Positions 24,142 through 36,416 of a stretch of DNA of 64,000 bases are shown here, piece by piece. Both the position numbers and the translations under genes were made by a program. Every line of letters starts with the position of its first letter. Position 1 is the first letter of the stretch. The notes under the pieces are model-generated. The model saw only the letters and a program-made list of their open reading frames with translations. It searched no databases and was not told where the DNA came from. This stretch comes from Adiantum capillus-veneris. Taxonomy: Eukaryota; Streptophyta; Polypodiopsida; Polypodiales; Pteridaceae. The stretch is from NCBI GenBank assembly GCA_014529385.2, contig CM043942.1:51654274-51718273 (forward strand). The letters are read 5' to 3'.

Positions 24142-26306
24142 TGCTCGGGCTGCTTTGAAATGTATTGGCAATGATCAAGCAAACACAACTATATATTTAA
24201 GAAAGAGAGAGACAGGAAGAGGGGGTGCTTGTTGCATTAATACCTTCTTACAAATTTGTCATGACAAATCAAAGTGAGATTAGTATTTGTTCAACATAGC
24301 TTGCGTAAATTTCACCACAACACATCACAAGAAAAGCCACCCCAATCACTGTCTTAAGGCCAGGGGAGTCCTCTCCACCCTGTCGCCCTCTTACAGTATG
24401 TGGGATTTATGGCTAGATTGATGACAACACCAGAGACAAGCTATCAAGAACTTAACAAAAAACACCAAGACACTTACGCATCATTGTTGTCCATTACTTC
24501 ACGTTGGAAGGGAGACAAAGTATCCAAGCTTAGTCCAAATCCACCCTCCTTGATTCAGCAATTGTTTGGGCTTACACTAGTAGGAGAAATGATAGATTTC
24601 CTACTCTCAATTGAATGATCACTCTCTCTCTTACAATGGCATAGAGTTCCCTTGCTAATCCCCTATCACAACACATGCACATGCATAAGACAATGAGCTT
24701 CCACTCAAGAGCTCCTTCTAGAGAGGTTGAGCTTTGCTTCTCAAGCTATAGCATAGTGCTCTTGCTTATGGCTCCCCCTTTTGTGCTAGCTACACCCTCC
24801 TTTTATAGCAATTTTGAAGGCTAGGGTTACTCCTCTAACCATGGTTGGGTTAGATTTTCAGCAATTTATCTAATTTCTTTTGCTTGGAATTATCAAGAAG
24901 TTGGTGAAGAAAGAGAGAGGAGAGAAATGGAGGTGATAGGACTTTTCATAGTGGGTTAGTGTTAGTAGAGTTAGTATTAATTTACAAATGGAATTGGATA
25001 TTTACAATGGGAGTATCCATGTAGGATACAAATAAGGAAGAAAAAAACTCTTAAGGGGTAAGAAAAGGTGGCTTTCTTACAAGGTTGATGCTCCAAGTGT
25101 CTTGAGTAGGGCCGATTTTGACGCTTGTTGACGGTCCACTAGCTTTGACGGTACATTTTTTCTCCACTCTTGACCTTCCTTGAGAGACAAGGTAATTGAA
25201 GCTGAGTAATCAACCACCATGATGCTGTCTTTTAAGAGAAGAGGCTGAATTTTGTGGTTTTTTTGATAGATATGGGTAATTTGGAGGAGGAAAAATGAGA
25301 CTAGGTGGTCAATTTTGGAATGGAATTGTGTGTGGGAGGTATGAGTTCACCATGGTTTCTCTTATTCCTCAAGGTTGAGGAGAAGGTGAGTAGTGTGCAG
25401 AGAGGAGTGGTGAGAGAGATGGGGATGATGAGTGGAGAAGTGTGTGTGAAAGAGGAAAATGATAAAGTGGAAGAGAGAGTGTGGCTGCATAGCATGGGAA
25501 AATTGAGGTCCACTAAAAAAATCATAGCTCACAGCTCGTAGCTCAAAAAAATATGAAAACATTTGAGGCAAAAGTTCAGCCCACGAGCTACAACTTTTGT
25601 TTGTATCACCTTTTCAAATTCGGAGAGCAAGTGAACTTTAAAAATTCAGCAAAACCGACCGTTTTTTTCCACTGCAAAGGTCCTTGTGGGGTCCTTCTTT
25701 GGATGATTCTTTTGAATACCTCCAAGAGTGAGCCCTCCATAGTGCATGTATGAATGCCATCTACCCTTGACCTTATTTGGTAGGTCTATAATTGAAGATA
25801 TTATTGAGATTAGGATATAAGTGAATAGTACAACTAAGAAAATCAAATATTGAGGGGTCTAAAAAATATGTACATGTCAAATATAAATAATATAAGTGGA
25901 AAAAATATAAAGGGGTCAAAAGAAATCTCTCTCATTATGAGGCTACCATAAAAAGATAAATATTTTTGGTGTTCTAATTTTTTAGAAAAAAACAAAATAG
26001 ATGTAGGAAGGGAAAAATCAAAATAGTGAAAAAATATACACATAAATAAAACTAGGTTTTTTGGATTTTGTTGGGGTGGAGTTACACCAAATATAAGAGA
26101 AGCTTACATGAAAATATTTTTATATGGAATAAAGAGTATGAAAAATGGTAAGAAAAAATTGTGGTAATGATGAGGCAATGTACAGAGCATAAATAACACA
26201 CACCTAGGTAGAAATATTTAAATAAATACCAAAATAATTATGAAAAAATCTTTTATTTACGCCCTATATATAAAGAAATATTTACATACGCATGGGCCAT
26301 AATATA

Positions 26307-26371
<65 letters not shown>

Positions 26372-26558
26372 TTTTTTGGCTCAACTAGCCCAATGACTAG
26401 CTAATTGAGGGTTTTTTAAGAAGATATGGGAAAAGTCCCGTGACTCACGCACGCCTATGTACAGTGAAATGGTAGGGATAGCCACAGTGTTTGCGTGATT
26501 TTGGTAGGGTGAGGTAACTCACTGTGGTAATTACAAAGAGCCGAAAAAACGGCTATCA
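23833..26558 (-). repeat. 5' LTR of Gypsy II (right copy)
   Basis: It carries the promoter. It has a 44-bp (GA)n at 24095-24138 and an expanded (AT)n at 26309-26367. It ends TGAGGCGG on the PBS side and GGCTATCA on the outer side, reading the plus strand. Confidence 0.95.
24799..24807 (-). promoter_or_regulatory. TATA box in the Gypsy II 5' LTR
   Basis: TATAAAAGG in the sense direction, about 970 bp before the LTR end. It is conserved in the left LTR at 16173-16181. Confidence 0.5.
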
Positions 26559-29500
26559 CTGCGTAAAGAGCTGGAGTCGAAGATTATGCATGAGGAAGAT
26601 GATATGGACACTTTCCTTGCTAGTGTCAAGGATATCAATGAGCAACTTATTTCTGCAGCAGAAGTCATTTCAGACAGTTCCCTTGTGCAAACTGTTCTTG
26701 ATGCCTTACCAGATTCTTACCAGAATTTTGCTAGTACTTGGAGACTTATGACCTAAGGAAATCCAGAAGTTGTCAAGTTTGATGCATTATGCACATTGCT
26801 GTTGCAAGAGTCACTTTCCAGAAAAAACAGGATTAGGCAGCATCATGCAGTTGAACAGGCTTTTATTGCTTCTTAAAGAAAGGGTGGTAACAACAATGCA
26901 ACCACTTCTTATGGTTCTGCTGCGAGTGGAAAAAATTATGTTCCTAATGCTTCTGCTGGCAGCAATTCGTCTGGAAATTCTGGTGATAAGGGCAAAAAGA
27001 AGATGCGTTGCCATTATTATAAAGCCAATGATCACTTGATCAAGTCGTGTCCTAAGTTGAAGGCCAAAGAGGCTAAGAAGAAAGAGGGTGGTTCCACTGC
27101 AAATGCTGGTTCCACTACAAATGCAGCCATTGTTGAGTCTTCTGTGAAAGGAGACTGTAATGTTGATGTTGATGCAGAATGGGCTTTTAGCGCAGAGTGC
27201 ACTTACAATCCTTCTGTCCATGATGCATGCTTGTCAGTTGTTGCAGATTCACATGTGTGGTATTTCGACAGTGGTGCTACAAAGCACATTACCTCACATC
27301 GTGAATTGGTTACCTCTCTTGAGTCTGTCCCTCATGGGAATTCAGTCACTTGTACCAACAACGCCTCTTATCCAGTTCAGGGAGTTGGAAAGGTTGTGCT
27401 TACTGCTGCTAATGGTAGTTCTTTCACACTTGTTGATGCACTTTATGTACCTGGGATCAAGAAGAATCTCTTGTCTGTATCCGCACTGGCTAGACTTGAA
27501 CTTCTAGTCAAATTTGTGGATGACAGATATACAGTTCATGATCTCAGTTTTGGTGATGAAATTGTTGCATCTGGGCTTTTGTGCCGTGGGCTGTATAAGC
27601 TCACTTTGTATGACAAGTGTGGACAAAATTTTGCAAATGCTGTTGCAGATTCAAGGGCTATTTCAGATGCAAAACTTTGGCATGCTCGTTTTGGTCATCC
27701 GAATTTTTCCAGTTTGCTGTGTTTGCAGAAATCTAATATGGTTGCTTCTTTGACGCCTCTTGAAGCACCTGTCAAACATGTTTGTGAAGGCTGTATTTTG
27801 GGTAAGATGCAGCGTTCTAAATTTCCAAAGGATGGTTTAGTTCGGCCACATGCAGGTTGTAGCTTGTGCATAGTGATGTTGTGGGCCCATGCAAACTCCG
27901 TCCTTGGGCAATTACCTATACTTCGTGACTTTCATTGATGATTACTCCAGGCATGCATGGGTATTTCCACTTAAAGCGAAGTCCGAATTTTTATGTGCTT
28001 CAAACAATTTCTGGCTATGGCTGAGGCTATGGCTGAAAATGTCTCGAAATGTACTATGGGCAGCCTCCGTTTAGATCGAGGGGGGGAGTATATGTCTCAT
28101 GAATTTAATGCATTTCTGGCTAGTCGTGGGATAAAACACCAATGTACAGTGCCTTATACACCTCAGCAAAATGGTGTTGCTGAGAGGAAAAACAGTTCAC
28201 TGACGGAAATGGCACGATGTATGGTCAAAAGTTAAGCTTTGCCGCATTCTTTTTGGCTTGAGGCCATCATGTGTGCCACTTATGTACTTAACACGTGTCC
28301 TACAAAATCTTTGCAGTCTATTACTCCATATGAAGCATGGCATGATAGAAAGCCTTCTATTGAGCACATGCATGTTTTTGGCTGTTTGGCATATGCTTTG
28401 GTGCCACAAGTGCAGCGCAGAAAATTGGATGATAAGGCTGTCAAATGTATTTTTGTTGGTTATAGTGCTGAAAGCAAAGGTTACAGGTTGTATCATCCGC
28501 ACACAAAAGGTATTCTGGTTTCTCGGGATGTAGTGTTTGTCGAAGATTCTGTTCAGCACTTACTGTCATGTACTAGAGACAGTAATGTAAGCTCACGGGA
28601 CATTTATGACACTTTGTTGCCTCTTTTCAGTGGTAGAAATACGAATGTAAGTTCCAATGAGGCAAATGTACAACCTATGGGGGTTTCTGAAAATGTTACA
28701 GATCAGCCTATTACTGATGCAGATGCACATGATGTACTTGATGAGGAAAGGGCTGAAAATGAGCAGGCTAGAGGTATGCCAAAATGGCTGGTGCACACTT
28801 TGCGTGACAGTAAATTGGATGCACCTTTGTCTGTTCGTACTCGTTCAGGCTCTCGCCATGCATCTTATGCATCAGATTGTTATGATTTGGTTGTGTCTAG
28901 TTTACATGATGTTGAGGAGCTTCTGTCTTTTGATGAAGCACAAAATTCAAAAAATTGGATGGCTGCCATGCAATCAGAATATGATGCACTTATAAAAAAT
29001 GACACATGGACTTTATGTGATTTGCCTCCTGGCAAAAAGGCCATTGGTACGAAGTGGGTTTACAAGTTAAAACGCAAGCCGGATGGTGAGATCGATCGCC
29101 ATAAGGCTCGACTTGTTGCAAAGGGTTATGCACATCAAAAAGGCATTGAGACTTTTTATCCCACTTATCGTATGACTACTATGCATTTTCTATGTGCATT
29201 GGAAACTCATTTTGGTTGGGATGTACATCAATCAGACATTGTTACTGCTTTCTTGAATGGTGACATATTTGAGGAAGTTTATGTAACGCAGCCTCGCGGT
29301 TTTGTCATAAAAGGACAAGAGGACAAAGTGTGCAGATGTAAGAAGGCTTTGTATGGGTTGAAGCAATCTCCTCATGCTTGGTATGAGAAAGCTGACACTC
29401 ATTTGGTTAAACGAGGCTTTCGTAACCGTCCAACAGAAAGCACATTGTATGTAAAGCGTGAGGATGATGTATTTCTCATTGTGGTTCTTTATGTTGATGA

Positions 29501-30512
29501 TTTGATGATCACTGGACCAAATGAGAGACATATTGCTGAATTTAAGGCTGATTTGAATGCTACTTTCAAGATGAAAGATTTGGGGCTGTTGCATCATTAC
29601 TTGGGTATACAGTTTAAGCAGTGTGATGGTGGTATTGCCTTGTGTCAGAAAAGTTACAAAGAGACATTGCTATGTAAGTTTGGACTTGAGGATTGCAAAC
29701 CTATTGCCACTCCCATGGAAACAAGTTTGAAGTTGAGTCTACATGATGCTGGTGATCCTGCTGATGTCACTCTTTACCAAACTGCTGTTGGCTGCCTCAT
29801 TTATGTATGCAACACGAGGCCAGATATTCAGTTTGCAGTCTCACAGGTCAGCAGATTTATGCATAGCCCAGGGTCTAAGCATTGGCACGCTGTCAAGAGG
29901 ATTTTCCACTACCTTAGTGGCACTTTACATCTTGGCTTGTTTTATCCCAAGGGGGGATCATTGCCGCCAGACTTACATGCTTTTTCGGACTCAGATTGGG
30001 CTGGTTGTTTTGACACGCGAGGGTCCACAAGTAGTTTTTGTTTCATGCTTGGCAGTTCATGTATATCATGGTTGAGCAAGAAGCAACCTACTGTGGCCAC
30101 TTTGAGTTGTGAGGCTGAGTATAGGGCAGTCTTCACAGCTATGGTTGAGTGTGTATGGCTCATACGCCTTATGGCTGATTTGGGTGTTGGATAGGAGACT
30201 GCCAACACTATCTACACTGACAGTCAGAGCGCATTGGCAGTTTGCGAGGAAACCAGTTTTTCATGCTCGCACAAAGCACATTGAGGTGCATTACCACTAT
30301 GTCAGGGAGAGGCTCTCAACAGGAGATATCAGCTTGGCTTATGTGCCAACACAGGACAACCTTGCAGATCTTTTCACAAAGGAATTGTCTCGTGAGAAGC
30401 TTGAAGCTTTCCACAAATCTTTGGGCTTACTCCCCTTTGTGTACTGATCCTGTCCTCAGGGCATGGCACTTCCCTTTACTCATGTGCCAACTCTCGTTCA
30501 CCGCATCACTCC

Positions 30513-30522
30513 AGGGGGGATT
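30513..30522 (+). other. polypurine tract of the copia element
   Basis: AGGGGGGATT lies immediately 5' of the 3' LTR, where plus-strand synthesis would be primed. Confidence 0.85.
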
Positions 30523-30747
30523 TGTTACCATATACATATGGTAGTGATGTGTGTGAACACACTAGGACCGCCGGGCATTTTTTTCCTCTTTAGGAGGTTT
30601 TTCCCCCATGCATTGTATATACGCCCATCAATCTAGGGCTATCAATTTTTTCACTGCACACTAAGTAACACACTCTCTATTGTTTGCCTTGAGCTTCCTT
30701 CGTCTTCTCCAAGCTGTGTGTGTTTCTCTGCAACCCTAATTCCAACA
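30523..30747 (+). repeat. 3' LTR of the copia element
   Basis: Begins TGTTACCATATACAT and ends TTCCAACA, followed by the GTCTC target duplication. Confidence 0.95.
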
Positions 30748-30908
30748 GTCTCATGAGATTCTTGGATACAAGGAAGGCTAAACAACCAACCTTATCGCAA
30801 ATGGAGACTCCCTTGGTAAGATCAATGGATCCTCCATATGTTGTTTCTCTAGGGGTCTCAGTGCAATCTAAGCCCACAAGTGATAGCTTTACCTTTCCAA
30901 GTCTAGCT

Positions 30909-31440
30909 CATCTTTCCCTTGATGACACCACGGCTACCATGCCTACCCCAATGATAAACATGCCAAGAAACACGCCATGGACCTCATTTGTTAGTAAAGC
31001 ACCGCTACATGGTAGCTCAATGCCTGCAACAGTACCTACACGTGTGTACCAATTGTATACACCTATAGGTCCTCGTACTCATGTAGTTCCTACCCCTCCC
31101 ATTGTTTCAACAACCTATGCTCCACAACCACAACACCCAAGCTCTTTTTTCCATGGGACCATACCGGCTAGCATTAGCATCTTTCCCTTGATGTCACCAC
31201 GGCTACCATGCCTACCCCAATGATAGACATGCGAAGAAACATGCCATGGATCTCATTTTTTCGTAAAGCACCGCTACATGGTAGCTCAATGCCTGCAACA
31301 GTACCTACAAGTGTGTACCAATTGTATACATTGTATAGGTCCTCATACTCATGTAGATCCTACCTCTCCCATTGTTTCAACAACCTTTGCTCCACAAACA
31401 CAACACCCAAGCTCTTATTTCCACGGGCTAGCATTAGCAT
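30909..31440. repeat. 270-bp tandem duplication in Gypsy I gag
   Basis: The unit starting CATCTTTCCCTTGATG at 30909 repeats at 31179 with about 90% identity by eye. A short deletion in the second unit shifts its frame. It encodes a Met/Pro/Thr-rich gag segment. Confidence 0.9.
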
Positions 31441-31647
31441 GTCACATCCGACGTCTACTATGCCTAGGGCCACACATATGAACTTTGGGCCGCCACATGG
31501 CACAACACCGTACCAAACGTGCATGGTGGGAATGGAAGCTAAGCCCTACACTATTATAAATTTTATGTGTATACCTTAAGTATGCATAAGTATATGCATT
31601 TTCCATTTAGCATGCAAAAAGCTAGTTGAAGTCTGATGTGTCACTCT

Positions 31648-32460
31648 TGTTGGGAATGGGCTTCCATCCCGTGCTTCTTTGTGAACCTCTTCTTGGAGCC
31701 ATGATGAAATGAGCCTATAGAACATACCTCCTATCTACTAGGAATCCTAGGTGGCATATGACATGTATAGCATGGCCAAAAGTGTCCTTAGTCATACTAT
31801 ACCCCATGAGGTGTCATTCTACACATAGTAGGTGCACTTTGGAGTGTTATGGACCTAGAAAAATCCCTTAAAAAAGTGGCTACGAGTTTGTTTGATGTCA
31901 TCCATGATGTATGCCAAGCTCTCTCTCAATTTTTTATGAAGCTACTTTATGCACATGTTCTCACCATAGCTCAACAACTCTTGACATGTGGCGGCAAGGA
32001 GAAGATATTTGGAGAAAGATCTAGAAGAACCTCTAGATATTTCTTGAAGAGAAAGATCTAGAAACTTTGAAGATAATTTTGAGATATTTGGAAAAGAGAG
32101 ACACTTGTCACACAAATCCCTTGGATATTTCTAAGCAAATATCTTCTTCTAGAGGCAACTTCACCTATAAATAGAGCCTCTTGCCCCTCACTTGGGCATC
32201 AAGCAAACCATCAAGCAATCAAGCGCTCAAGCAATCCCCATAATCAAGCCACTCTATCAAGACATCACCCAACCTCCTAGCCATCTCCTTGAAGAAAAAT
32301 TTCTCTCAATTTCAGCCCAACACATCTTGAGCTTGCTACTTCGTGCCTCAAGCCTTCTATCTCCTCACTTGTAATACTCATACACTCTATGTAACTTTCT
32401 TTCGTCAATAAAGACGCATTGTTGATGGCTTGCAAATGGTGTTGGGGACTACTACGCAAT
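31648..32460 (+). repeat. LTR-like sequence of a further retroelement
   Basis: It begins TGTTGGGAATGGG and contains TATAAATAG (32166-32174) and AATAAA (32407-32412), 240 bp apart, as in a U3-R unit. No second copy or target duplication is visible and the 3' boundary is uncertain. The downstream small ORF pair sits where a leader would be. Confidence 0.45.
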
Positions 32461-32604
32461 ATTTAATTCATCAAGTTGGCTACAATACCACAAAGTCTTG
32501 GTTGTGCTTCACTTCTTTGGCTTGAGCTTGTGTGGGTCTTTGTGTGTTGGTTGTCTCTCGTATCTCTTTCCTCCATTGTTTGACTGCTTTTTGAGCTTTC
32601 TTAG

Positions 32605-32778
32605 ATGAATAACCCCAATGGTGTAACTTTTCAGCCCTTTCACTTTGTGCAACATATTAGAATTAACGTTTGTATTAGCCGTAAAATCCACTTCCAACAG
32701 AGAATTGTGTTACTCTTTGGGCCAGAAAGACTGCAAGAGATTCTCTTTCTCCACGTCCACTTATTTTGCCACTACTAG
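32605..32778 (+). pseudogene. small leader ORF, type B homologue (frameshifted)
   Basis: An ATG at 32605 opens 57 codons to TAG 32776. The first 46 residues align with the type B ORF of Gypsy II (FHF-x-x-HIRIN, ISRKIHFQQR, LFG-x-x-R-x-x-EI). The homologous C-terminal part is then lost to a frame change near 32745. The shared pattern in a different element shows the pair is a recurring module. Confidence 0.55.
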
Positions 32779-32851
32779 ACTACTCTAATTCTTTTGATGT
32801 GCACATATTTATTCTCCTCTAGGGGTTGAGTCTTGCTTTCTTAATATTACT

Positions 32852-33064
32852 ATGAACCAAGAAGACTTGTACACATGGCTCACTCCTATCGCTAGGCAAA
32901 ATATCTACATCTTTGGAAGCACTAAGTTACAGTTTCAAAGAACCATTCGCATTCTATTTGGAGCACAACGACTTGCTGTTATAAATGCATTGGTGAACCC
33001 TTTCATCTTACCTTTGATTAGATATGATCAAAGCCTCGATGTTTTCATCTTTGTTTTGTTTTGA
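32852..33064 (+). CDS. small leader ORF, type A homologue
   Basis: 70 codons, intact from MNQEDLYTW to IFVLF. It is the same length as the Gypsy II type A ORF and alignable end to end without gaps, with most residues identical. It follows the type B homologue by 73 bp, the reverse of the order in Gypsy II. The next 90 bp hold a short frame starting MASHNVFS that ends quickly. Confidence 0.55.
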   Translation: MNQEDLYTWLTPIARQNIYIFGSTKLQFQRTIRILFGAQRLAVINALVNPFILPLIRYDQSLDVFIFVLF

Positions 33065-36062
33065 GGGTTTCACGTGTGCGTATGTGTGTGTCTACGTGTA
33101 AGATTCCGATGGCTTCACACAATGTATTTTCTACAAACACTAAGCTTGCTTAAGTGAAAAGCTTCATAGTCTCCCCACCAACCCTCACAGCTAGAGGCCC
33201 GGCGCCTTCCTGGCAAGACCGCCAAATCTTTGACAACGTGGAACCCAAGGGCTTTCTATGTGCCAAGCCCAATGCCAATACCTACTCCACATGTAGTCTC
33301 TGGAGCACCTTCACCCATGGTGCCTGCTCACTTAGGTGACTTGGCAACATTTGATCAAGCTATCGGTCGATCTATTGCTGAGAATATGTGTAACATGCCT
33401 GATAGAGAACCTAGAAGTAAGGTAGTACAAATAGCCAAGATCACACAAAAATTTAGTGGAGATGGGGATGTGAGAAAGCCTATCAACTTTAGCAGATCTC
33501 ACCAAGGCCATTCAAGAGAGACTTAGAGACAATCGTGCTCCACAAAACAATCATATGTATCCAAGAAGAGAGCAACAATGGTCCTCAGTATGCTATGGTC
33601 CGCATAGTACCAGTGAATGCCCTACTTTTAGAGTAAAATTTAATGGGAATTGCAATGCCTGTGGTGGGAGGTATGGTCATCAAGCTAAGGGTTGGATAGT
33701 ATTTAAGCGCGCGATGGCCAATAGACCAATCTTAGCATGGATAGACACACCTCAAGTGCCTGCATTGATGCAGGCCCCACCTCTTGAACAAACGTCACAA
33801 CACATGGTCCCTAGGGCCCAAAATGTTGTTCAAAAAACACCCTTACCACCTCTAGTGCTAGGATCGCAACCACCACATTCAAGAATCACGTCTGTGAATC
33901 AAGTGGGTTGTGAGTTATCTATTGCTTGTTTGGAAGGCTATGAGGAAGATATAGACCCTAATATTGCCTATGGGATTGATGCGCTTGAAGAAAGTCCACA
34001 ATACTACATGGAGGACTATTGGAGACAAGTCAAACATGTCTATCAAGTAGTTGCTTTTGCTGCAAGAGGCCAAAATATCAATTACACTGCCAAGAGACCA
34101 CCTCTTCAATGCTATGAGTGTGGAGGTCCACATCGCGTGGCCGAGTGTTCTACTAGGCTACAAAAGAACGCCACACTAATGCAAACCAATCAAGCGAGCA
34201 CGTCTACAAGGCCGATACTCATATAAATCGATGTGGCATAGATCATTTGATTTCCCAATGTTCAAATAATCCAAATGCGCCGAAGATCATGCCATTAAAC
34301 ATGATTGAGGTTATTGAGGAGCCAACACAAAGTACACCTGTGGTACGAGTAAACCTACTCACATGATCGATGCTCCAAAAACAAAATTATATTCTTGAAG
34401 AAAGAGACACGGCATCAATTTCCCAATCTCAAGAAAAGAAGAAAACACGAAGGAAGAGATCGCAAAAAGCAACAAAGCCAGTCCCCAGTTCAAAGATAAA
34501 CATAGGGACTGGTGATGACCCTGTACATATGAACGACGTTGAATAGGATTCTAATTCACGTGAAACCATGGAGACCAAAACGACCACTAAGAAAGAAACC
34601 AACAAGGAAGATCATCATGAGCCACAATGGCTAGGACCCAAGAAGAAGATAGGAACTTACCCAAACTCTACAGATTAAGCAAGTCAAGCAATTAAGGAGT
34701 TTGGTAGAAGATACCCAAAGGGATCTAGAGCCAACACCTAGGCAGATCCACATTACAGACACAGTATTCCCTACACAACAACAACCTCACCAAGTCCATA
34801 GACAGCCATACCTAATGTCATCCAAGGAGAAAGTGAATTAAAGTCATGGGAAAGTGGACATACTCACTTCTTGCTGGAAAGAATGTTTACAGAGGGACCA
34901 CCTGACCCTATTGAAGAAATGGAGATCCCATCTTCCCCATGTCAAGGGATTGAAGCCCAAAAGGTGCCTTTAAATATTGTTGATTTCATGGCTTCAGAAG
35001 TCAAAACCACCATCATGTCCAAACTATATGGAGACCCTGAGCTATTCTTAGCTCTTCGATCTTTCCTCAATGGAGAACTGAAAGTTGGCCTACCACAGTT
35101 TGCACAGATGGATGGAGCTAGGGAGATGCCAATAGAGGAGGAACACATAGATCCACAACCCAACCTAGATGAGAACCTTGTTGTAGAAATACCTGTTAAC
35201 AAGTTGGGACAATACTTTGAGGGTGATGAATCCAATGCAACCATTCCAACCACTACCAAGGGATTAACTGTGAAGGGAATCCTTGATGGTGGCGTTGAGG
35301 CTAGCATTGTGACTAAAAATTGCTGGGAAACTATGCGAGGACCTCACCTTGAGACCACAACCATAGTAGTAAAGATGGCCAATGGGTCTATTGTTAAACC
35401 TATTGGGATTCTAGAAGATCTCAAGATCAAGGTCTTTGGACATAAAATAAGAAATACCTTCATTGTTATGGATTTCTCCAAGCACACTATGGCATCTGAG
35501 ATGATCTGAGGACGTCCTTTCATGAGGGAAGCAAAAAGTGTGCATGACTGGTCTAAAAACCATGTCTACTTGTTGCAGTTCCAGGACTCTGTTATTCAAG
35601 TAGATCTTGTAATGGGTCGAGCACATCCTCTAGGAAACAGGTTTATAATTTATCATAGATCTGACAGCACAGTTCACTCGGCCCCATTGCAGTATTGTTA
35701 CACATGTAAAGTGGACACTGATGTTGGGAAAGATTCACCTTATATGGATGTACTATCTGGGATGACTGAGTCGGACAATGTGTATTGGGTTGTCATAAAA
35801 TCTAATATCTAACCAACCCAAATGATTTTCTCATATTAAATTGATCACTTAATGTGGGAGAATAAACGGGAACAAGTGTTAAGATATAGATATGTGCTTA
35901 TAGATCTATCTCAACACGGAGCCAATAGTAAAGGGGCCCAAATGGGAGATGGTCTATCAAGAGCAAGGCTAACCAATGGAGCATAAGACCTTAGGGTTAG
36001 CTTCATTGAAGACCTCCAATAATGTGTGTAAAAGTCCTTTGACCTTAGGTAAGCTAGGGCTG

Positions 36063-36252
36063 AGCTTGAGGTGGGAACCCAGCCCAAACTCGAGGTGCTT
36101 GTTGTGCTTGTCCTGCTTGAGGTGCTTGTCATGCTTGAGGTGCTTGATTAAGATGCTTGAGGTGCTTGACTGGCTCCATGCTTGAGGTGCTTGACTTGGT
36201 GCATGATTAAGGTGCTTGAGGTGCCTTGAGAAGCTTGCCTGAGATGCTTGTG
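36063..36252. repeat. degenerate GCTTGAGGTG minisatellite
   Basis: About ten imperfect copies of a 10-15 bp unit around GCTTGAGGTG, interspersed with CATGCTTG and TTGACTTG variants. Confidence 0.8.
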
Positions 36253-36353
36253 GGAACACCCCCTACTTCAAGTGCTTAGTCATGCTTGATGACTAAGGGG
36301 CTTGCTCATCCAAAGTCAAAAAGATCCCTACAAGGAGGGGGGCGAGCCTACAA

Positions 36354-36383
36354 GGGGGGGGGGGGGGGGGGGGGCATGAGAGA

Positions 36384-36415
<32 letters not shown>
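36354..36415. repeat. poly-G (21) plus (AC)n tract
   Basis: A run of 21 G followed after ten bases by about 31 bp of AC repeat. Confidence 0.9.

Positions 36416-36416
<1 letters not shown>

Larger units (their letters stand above)
15169..26558 (-). mobile_element. Gypsy II: young Ty3/gypsy element (Tat-like, dual RNase H), nested in copia gag
   Basis: Long LTRs (15169-17900 and 23833-26558, about 2.73 kb) flank a minus-strand interior of about 5.9 kb. The ends are TG...CA. The flanks read ...TTTGCTGC and CTGCGTAAAG..., giving a 4-bp duplication CTGC. Removing the insert restores the copia gag frame. By eye the LTRs differ at some 25-30 substitutions, about 1%, so insertion is recent. Internal order in sense direction: PBS, two small ORFs, a single gag-pol frame, polypurine tract. 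The additional plant (archaeal-type) RNase H between the normal RNase H and integrase is a known hallmark of the Tat lineage. Confidence 0.95.
14763..30447 (+). pseudogene. gag-pol polyprotein of the copia element (interrupted)
   Basis: The frame opens at ATG 14763 (MADNNN) and runs through the gag (UBN2-like region). It is interrupted at 15168 and resumes after 26558 in the same frame. A zinc knuckle near 27006 has lost its second Cys (CHYYKANDHLIKSC). Protease is at FDSGATKHITS, near 27270. The integrase H/C cluster (HARFGHPN ... CEGC) and core follow (DDYSRHAWVF, DRGGEY, QQNGVAERKN). RT has LYVDDLMITG near 29490 and RNase H has SDSDWAGC. Stops are TAG 15030, TAA 26754, TAA 26874, TAA 28233 and TAG 30192. 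Two compensating frame changes fall near 27860 and 27995, and another near 30240. Catalytic motifs are otherwise retained, so decay is moderate. Confidence 0.9.
14174..30747 (+). mobile_element. Ty1/copia LTR retrotransposon nested in Gypsy I
   Basis: LTRs of 227 and 225 bp (14174-14400 and 30523-30747) share TGTTACC...CCAACA ends and differ at roughly ten positions by eye. A perfect 5-bp target duplication GTCTC lies at 14169-14173 and 30748-30752. An iMet-type PBS, a polypurine tract and a gag-PR-IN-RT-RNase H order confirm Ty1/copia. Its gag is split by Gypsy II (15169-26558). Without that insertion the element is about 5.2 kb. Five stops and several frameshifts make it non-autonomous. Confidence 0.95.
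13448..31579 (+). pseudogene. gag of Gypsy I (split by the copia insertion)
   Basis: An ATG at 13448 opens a frame running to 14173 with three stops (TAG 13523, TGA 13745, TAA 13817). The same frame resumes at 30753 after the copia element and one GTCTC copy are removed. It continues through a Pro/Thr/Met-rich region to about 31223, and decays through 31579. The N-terminal part has a short charged coiled-coil stretch (EKEIESLRKVEQQREL). No standard gag motif is recognised, so the label rests on its position between PBS and pol. A 270-bp tandem duplication lies in the second part. Confidence 0.6.
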
